Translations under genes and position numbers: made by a program
The notes under the pieces: generated by a model
What the model was told of the DNA's origin: nothing
The model's database searches: none
The model's input: only the letters and a program-made list of their open reading frames with translations
Source of the DNA: Pseudomonas putida
Lineage (GTDB): Bacteria > Pseudomonadota > Gammaproteobacteria > Pseudomonadales > Pseudomonadaceae
Assembly (NCBI RefSeq): GCF_028682635.1
Contig: NZ_JANHLK010000022.1
Coordinates: forward strand, 37,827 to 101,826
Reading direction: 5' to 3'
Length of the DNA stretch: 64,000 nucleotides
In this document: in pieces, positions 61,201 through 64,000 of the stretch
Position numbering within the stretch: position 1 is the stretch's first letter
How the letters are laid out: every line of letters begins with the position of its first letter

Positions 61201-63512
61201 GCGCGGCTGACGCCCCCATCCGCAAGGTGCTGGTCAAGAACGAAGAGGGTCTGTATGAGGCGCGCAATGCAGACGATCATGAGCTTCACGGCCCGGATAA
61301 CTTCTTTGCCGCTGCCCTGCATGCCTTGCCCGATGCCGAACGCGAAGCGCTGGGCTATCAGATCAATCAATGGGAAACCCTCAAGCAATCCGTTCTGCGT
61401 TCTCCACTGAGCCACGACAGGTTCAGGTCGATCCTGGTGGACAATCCTTTGCGAAAACCGAAGTACGATCCCGATACCATGAAGTTGCGGGGGGGTATGC
61501 AAGGCTTCTCCCAACAACTTCGTCGAGTCGGCGGCCACCTGACTGCGCAAGAACGGCTCCAGTCGCTTCGCCCCGGCTGGAGCGAAACCGACATTCAAAC
61601 CTTTCTGGAGCACAGCGACAGCGGGAGCACACCCGAGGAGCGAGTGGGGGCTCTTGAAGCCGAGTTCAATCAACTCAACAGCAGCTTTCGACGCTGGCTG
61701 GATTCACCCCTCGACTCGTTCAGCCTGAGCGCGGATGGCGTTTCACAATGGCAGTCGCGCAATAGTGTCTACAGGGCGATCAGAAGCTGCTGGCAACGCA
61801 ACTGCCCCGTGGAGCTCGACGCCATGGGAAACCCGCGTGGATGGATCCTTGATCTAAGCAACATGCCCATGGGGCGGCATCTGGAAACGATGCCCAGGCT
61901 AGAGGCCAATTTTGAGCATGTCACCCAGCTGAATCTGGCTGACACCGGATTGACCGATGCCCATGCCGGGTTTATCGAGCATTTCCCAAGACTGCGTTCC
62001 CTGAACATGAACAACAATGGCCTGACCCGCCTGCCAACTGCAGTAGGTCGCATGCAATCGCTGATCGCGCTGTACCTGGGCCACAACCGGATCGAATTGA
62101 CGGTAGAGGCCGCGAACGCGCTGCGCGACCTCATCCGGCTCGAATCCATCGACCTGCGAGGCAATCCTCTGGGCCGGGTGCCGGACATCGGTCGTATGCC
62201 TTTGCTGCACACGTTAATCCTGGCGGACACCGGGATCAATACCTGGCCCGCGGGCCTGTTTTCCTTGCCGCGTTTGCGGCATTTGTTCGTGAACCTGCAG
62301 CGCAATGTCATCAGCGTTGTGCCTGAGGTGGTACCCGGTTCCGGGGAGGCGGAGTTGCTGGCCAGGACGTTGTTGAACCGAGAGCCGGAGTGGCTATCGC
62401 CAGAAAACCTGAATCAGCTCAGGGATTACACCCACTCCGTGGGCCTGGACCCTGATCGGCCTTATCCGTCGCGTGGCGTGCGCGACAGTCTCGACTGGGA
62501 GGCAGGCATGACGCGAGCGCAATGGGTTGACCGTCAGCCAATATGGAATGAGGTGGAAGATGAGATCGGTTCAGTGCCGTTTTTCGATCACATCAGACTG
62601 CTCACCCAATCCAGCCACTTTCAAAATGACCGCGCCTTCAGAGTGGATTTGACGGCCAAGCTCTGGCGAATGCTGGAGGCCATGGAAAAGAACAGCGAAC
62701 TGCGCAAGCAGATTTTCACCATGGCGCGAGAGCCGATCAACTGTGTCGACGCCGGGGCGGCGCTGTTCAATGCCATGGGCCTTGAAGTGCTGATTCACGA
62801 AGCCTACGAGCTGGCCAATCCGAGCCTGGTCGAAGCCGAACTGGTGTCGCTGGCCAGGGGCAAATCCCGTCTGGATGAGCTGAGCCGCATCGCCCATAAG
62901 GAAATTGCCCGGCGACTGGAGAGCGGTGACAGCTTCATGCGGCTCGATGCGCAAGGAGTGGTCACCGGGTCCATCGATGAAGTCGAGACTCACCTGGCGT
63001 ACATGACGGACCTCGCCAGCCGGCTGGATCTTCCATGGCAATCGCGGGACTTGCAATTCAGAGCCCTGTCGGGTGTCACCCAGGCGATGATCGATGACGC
63101 CTGCGCCCGTGTGCTGGCGCTGGAGGAGGGTGATTTGCTACGCGATTCGATTGTCGAACAGCCCTTCTGGGCCTCTTACATCCAGGGTTCCAATCGCGCT
63201 GCATTCAAGGCCATCCGGCGTCGACTCGATGCGACAACCGAGTTTTACATGGCGCTGGAGAGACGGGCGACCGAGTCTCTTTCCGTGCAGGAAAAAGCCC
63301 GGTTGAAAGAGGAAATCAGGGTGCTTGCGGCGGAACTCGGCAAACCGGAAAGCGCGATCGTCCCCGGATGCGTCATGACCACCGAGGAGTATGAAACGGA
63401 AATGAACCTGCTCAATGCGCAGAGGCTGACGTTGCTCAAGACCCTGACCCAACAGGCGATGGACCGGGCAAAACTGCAACGGGTCGAAATCCCTTTCACC
63501 GTGAAACCCTGA
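58293..63512 (+). CDS. Giant LRR protein with putative NEL-type E3 ubiquitin ligase domain
   Basis: 1739 residues. Residues 1-450 resemble the dermonecrotic-toxin/DUF6543-type N-terminus of large pseudomonad effectors. At about 480-555 two hydrophobic helices (LFNFGAMLVPGLGEAVLAVM; HLTAVLINFAQLALMGAGHV) could insert into a membrane. A long helical region follows, then leucine-rich repeats (about 1180-1335: LRSLNMNNNGLTRLP, LESIDLRGNPLGRVP, LHTLILADTGINTWP). The C-terminal part fits a NEL domain, with the CxD motif at Cys1484-Asp1486 (REPINCVDAGAALF). Such ligases transfer ubiquitin through a cysteine inside host cells. No secretion signal is evident. AAGGAT stands nine bases before the ATG. 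Confidence 0.8.
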   Translation: MTVLHSDYFAEKVPALIKNASASRLASVTQLTPGFPDWYIKASAIDRRYLQQLIQERWRLQDVVSDAVGNLQTDINEFAKPLLTQALSDELNVELDVSTTSLRLYVPAPLGIGIDTQASRLRQSSLLEAALHNFELSETLEGAFRDGSGIFIKDTEGELQRHECSVEKFTTLCRKLDIGAQYQQHIKSLLKPAVTADRQLLEQRFMAHERAAFSESMLIALLKNDIDSYTFGKLIELRDDQDSILYQGRPLHCHRLSLMGTRLTGIVLFSALADPTLIKQALEELVPEQLQHLIDWSRRLKILPGYEYDQFKTLQAFFANGPTGVVEEMVRRNDIHEQSRLDGTLIAYIPGDPDHPLRQYDSFTDFMKELTSQLRSAQYQEFFSRFVPHKDKGRFFARVNERFSTFTWTQREPLDMGPWWRETAVENPDAEPITNLIEGDFWVHFCAWRRDKAIADARQIAVPTGDEDATARWKRLTSYLDIGWNLFNFGAMLVPGLGEAVLAVMVGQMMLETLEGIEDWSKGDKEEAASHLTAVLINFAQLALMGAGHVLPGGTPVAVKVSPFIDQLKKVELPDGKTRLWNPDLSPYDHKVSLPNDSKPNERGLHRHNGQDILALGGRHLEVKEDPQTGQPRLRHPNRPTAYQPRVEHNGAGAWHTELDRPVEWDKTELMRRLGPSVDAFSDQTLEQIRIASGVQEDVLRKLQVETQPPPAVLADTLKRFKAYADVRTLVDQIRLNQVAPQWADHLPPLMTELPRWPEYKAIELFRGPELWGDSIVHGNQETVPAHRVKLTFAQLKAGELSDRVLDAFSEEEIQQVLGRDIGEDRQVQIDALQERLAMYSEEQKKRLFESFYKHAAVETDANVAWLQDAFPQLPTSVARELLAQASPEELAVMAERKRVPLHLKHQARAALLEVRLNRAYEGLFHDELQNPDTERLVLRTLESLPGWSADVRIEVRNGTATGALDDSIGAADAPIRKVLVKNEEGLYEARNADDHELHGPDNFFAAALHALPDAEREALGYQINQWETLKQSVLRSPLSHDRFRSILVDNPLRKPKYDPDTMKLRGGMQGFSQQLRRVGGHLTAQERLQSLRPGWSETDIQTFLEHSDSGSTPEERVGALEAEFNQLNSSFRRWLDSPLDSFSLSADGVSQWQSRNSVYRAIRSCWQRNCPVELDAMGNPRGWILDLSNMPMGRHLETMPRLEANFEHVTQLNLADTGLTDAHAGFIEHFPRLRSLNMNNNGLTRLPTAVGRMQSLIALYLGHNRIELTVEAANALRDLIRLESIDLRGNPLGRVPDIGRMPLLHTLILADTGINTWPAGLFSLPRLRHLFVNLQRNVISVVPEVVPGSGEAELLARTLLNREPEWLSPENLNQLRDYTHSVGLDPDRPYPSRGVRDSLDWEAGMTRAQWVDRQPIWNEVEDEIGSVPFFDHIRLLTQSSHFQNDRAFRVDLTAKLWRMLEAMEKNSELRKQIFTMAREPINCVDAGAALFNAMGLEVLIHEAYELANPSLVEAELVSLARGKSRLDELSRIAHKEIARRLESGDSFMRLDAQGVVTGSIDEVETHLAYMTDLASRLDLPWQSRDLQFRALSGVTQAMIDDACARVLALEEGDLLRDSIVEQPFWASYIQGSNRAAFKAIRRRLDATTEFYMALERRATESLSVQEKARLKEEIRVLAAELGKPESAIVPGCVMTTEEYETEMNLLNAQRLTLLKTLTQQAMDRAKLQRVEIPFTVKP

Positions 63513-63574
63513 TGGTTGTTCCGGCATGAAGACTGACGACCTTCGTGCCGGCCCACCAAGTCGTACATAAGGAT

Positions 63575-63937
63575 ATGTACCATGCGAAGCAACCACCAAA
63601 GCACCCCGGAAACGAGGGCAACGTCACAGCCAGGATGCTGGATGAGGCATACGCCAAGGTCGTGGCGCTGGACGGTTCTGCTGAAGAGTTTCAGTCGCTG
63701 GTGGCAAGAGACTTCTGGAAGGACTTCGTGACGAACAAATACCGGCCGCCATTCGAAGCTCAGCGCGAACCCTATCAGGATCGCTTGGCCAATTTGCGAG
63801 AAAGCCAGCAGGCTGGGGAATTGTCAGAGGCGCAGTACGAGGCGCAATCCGACGAACTGGACGCTCAGCTCCAGATCGAAGAGGCGTCGCTGATCGAGAA
63901 GCTCACTCGCGAGGAGTTGACGAGGCACCCGCTCTGA
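63575..63937 (+). pseudogene. Truncated remnant of a second NEL-type protein (C-terminal tail)
   Basis: The frame ending at 63937 (RMLDEAYAKVVALDGSAEEF, then FWKDFVTNKYRPPFEAQREP) aligns with the last 140 residues of the giant protein (AMIDDACARVLALEEGDLLR, then FWASYIQGSNRAAFKAIRRR). The upstream sequence ACATAAGGATATGTACCATG looks like a normal start site resembling that of the giant gene. However, its ATG at 63582 (MRSNHQSTPE) is in a different frame from the tail. The simplest reading is a paralogue reduced by internal deletion to its first codons plus its tail. A short protein from ATG 63575 is the alternative. A terminator follows. Confidence 0.55.
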
Positions 63938-63964
63938 TGTTGCAGCCGTAGCCAACCGACGAAC

Positions 63965-63999
63965 AAAGGCCTGGATCTGCGCAAGCATCCAGGCCTTTT
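63965..63999 (+). terminator. Rho-independent terminator at the right edge
   Basis: AAAGGCCTGGAT-N10-ATCCAGGCCTTTT: a perfect 12-bp stem followed by T residues, 27 bases after the stop of the remnant gene. Confidence 0.9.
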
Positions 64000-64000
64000 C

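Noticed and set aside
63582..63731. Small gene starting MRSNHQSTPE
   Set aside because: It has a good ribosome site, but after about ten codons the frame becomes low-complexity Trp/Arg-rich sequence that is the shadow of the NEL-tail frame; treated as the 5' end of the pseudogene.

Overview
The window is chromosomal DNA of a Pseudomonas, most likely of the P. fluorescens group. The evidence is the high-GC coding sequence, the gene neighbourhoods familiar from that genus (rnr-rlmB-rpsF-rpsR-rplI-dnaB, amaB-amaA with a divergent LysR gene, braCDEFG, desT next to ureEFG, cbpA-cbpM) and at least 17 REP palindromes of the two kinds typical of the group. One kind is built on TGTAGGAGCTGCCGCAGG and the other on TGTGGGAGCGGGCTTGCTC. 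I see no insertion sequence, prophage, integrase or CRISPR array.

Layout. 1-3.1 kb: the end of a chemotaxis receptor and a two-gene iron ABC transporter behind a possible Fur site. 3.3-3.8 kb: two identical tRNA-Leu(CAG) genes, each with its own promoter and terminator. 4-11.3 kb: housekeeping block of RNase R, RlmB, ribosomal proteins S6, S18 and L9, a membrane protein and the DnaB helicase. 11.4-13.8 kb: a YgiQ-type radical SAM protein. 14.1-20.9 kb: a three-gene peptide-ligation cluster made of transglutaminase-DUF2126, circularly permuted ATP-grasp/alpha-E, and a second transglutaminase. 21-24.8 kb: small proteins, a LOG-family phosphoribohydrolase, azurin and the NAD salvage pair pncB-nadE. 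25-29 kb: lysine/pipecolate catabolism (amaB, amaA, LysR). 29.3-34.5 kb: the branched-chain amino-acid transporter behind a consensus sigma-54 promoter. 34.6-35.3 kb: a non-coding region with a cluster of DnaA-box-like sequences. 35.3-40.9 kb: an SDR, a CDF transporter, an AGE-family epimerase and urease accessory genes ureE-F-G plus a HupE/UreJ protein. 41-46.4 kb: DesT-like regulator, a secreted repeat protein, an AsmA-family protein and an AT-rich pair of unknown genes. 46.5-52.9 kb: LysR/azoreductase/SMR, lipase, EamA and AraC, PsiF and a PerM-type protein. 53-55.9 kb: a YegD-type Hsp70 and cbpA-cbpM behind a sigma-32-like promoter. 55.9-64 kb: an orphan RHS-core protein, a soluble histidine kinase, a 1739-residue LRR protein with a putative NEL-type E3 ubiquitin ligase domain, and a truncated relative of its C-terminus.

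The stretches most worth attention are the transglutaminase/ATP-grasp cluster, the giant NEL protein with its decayed neighbour, the phased DnaA-box cluster at 34.8-35.2 kb, the unknown AT-rich pair at 44.8-46.3 kb and the secreted repeat protein at 41.9-42.3 kb. All assignments come from reading sequence by eye and from remembered family features. No database search was run.
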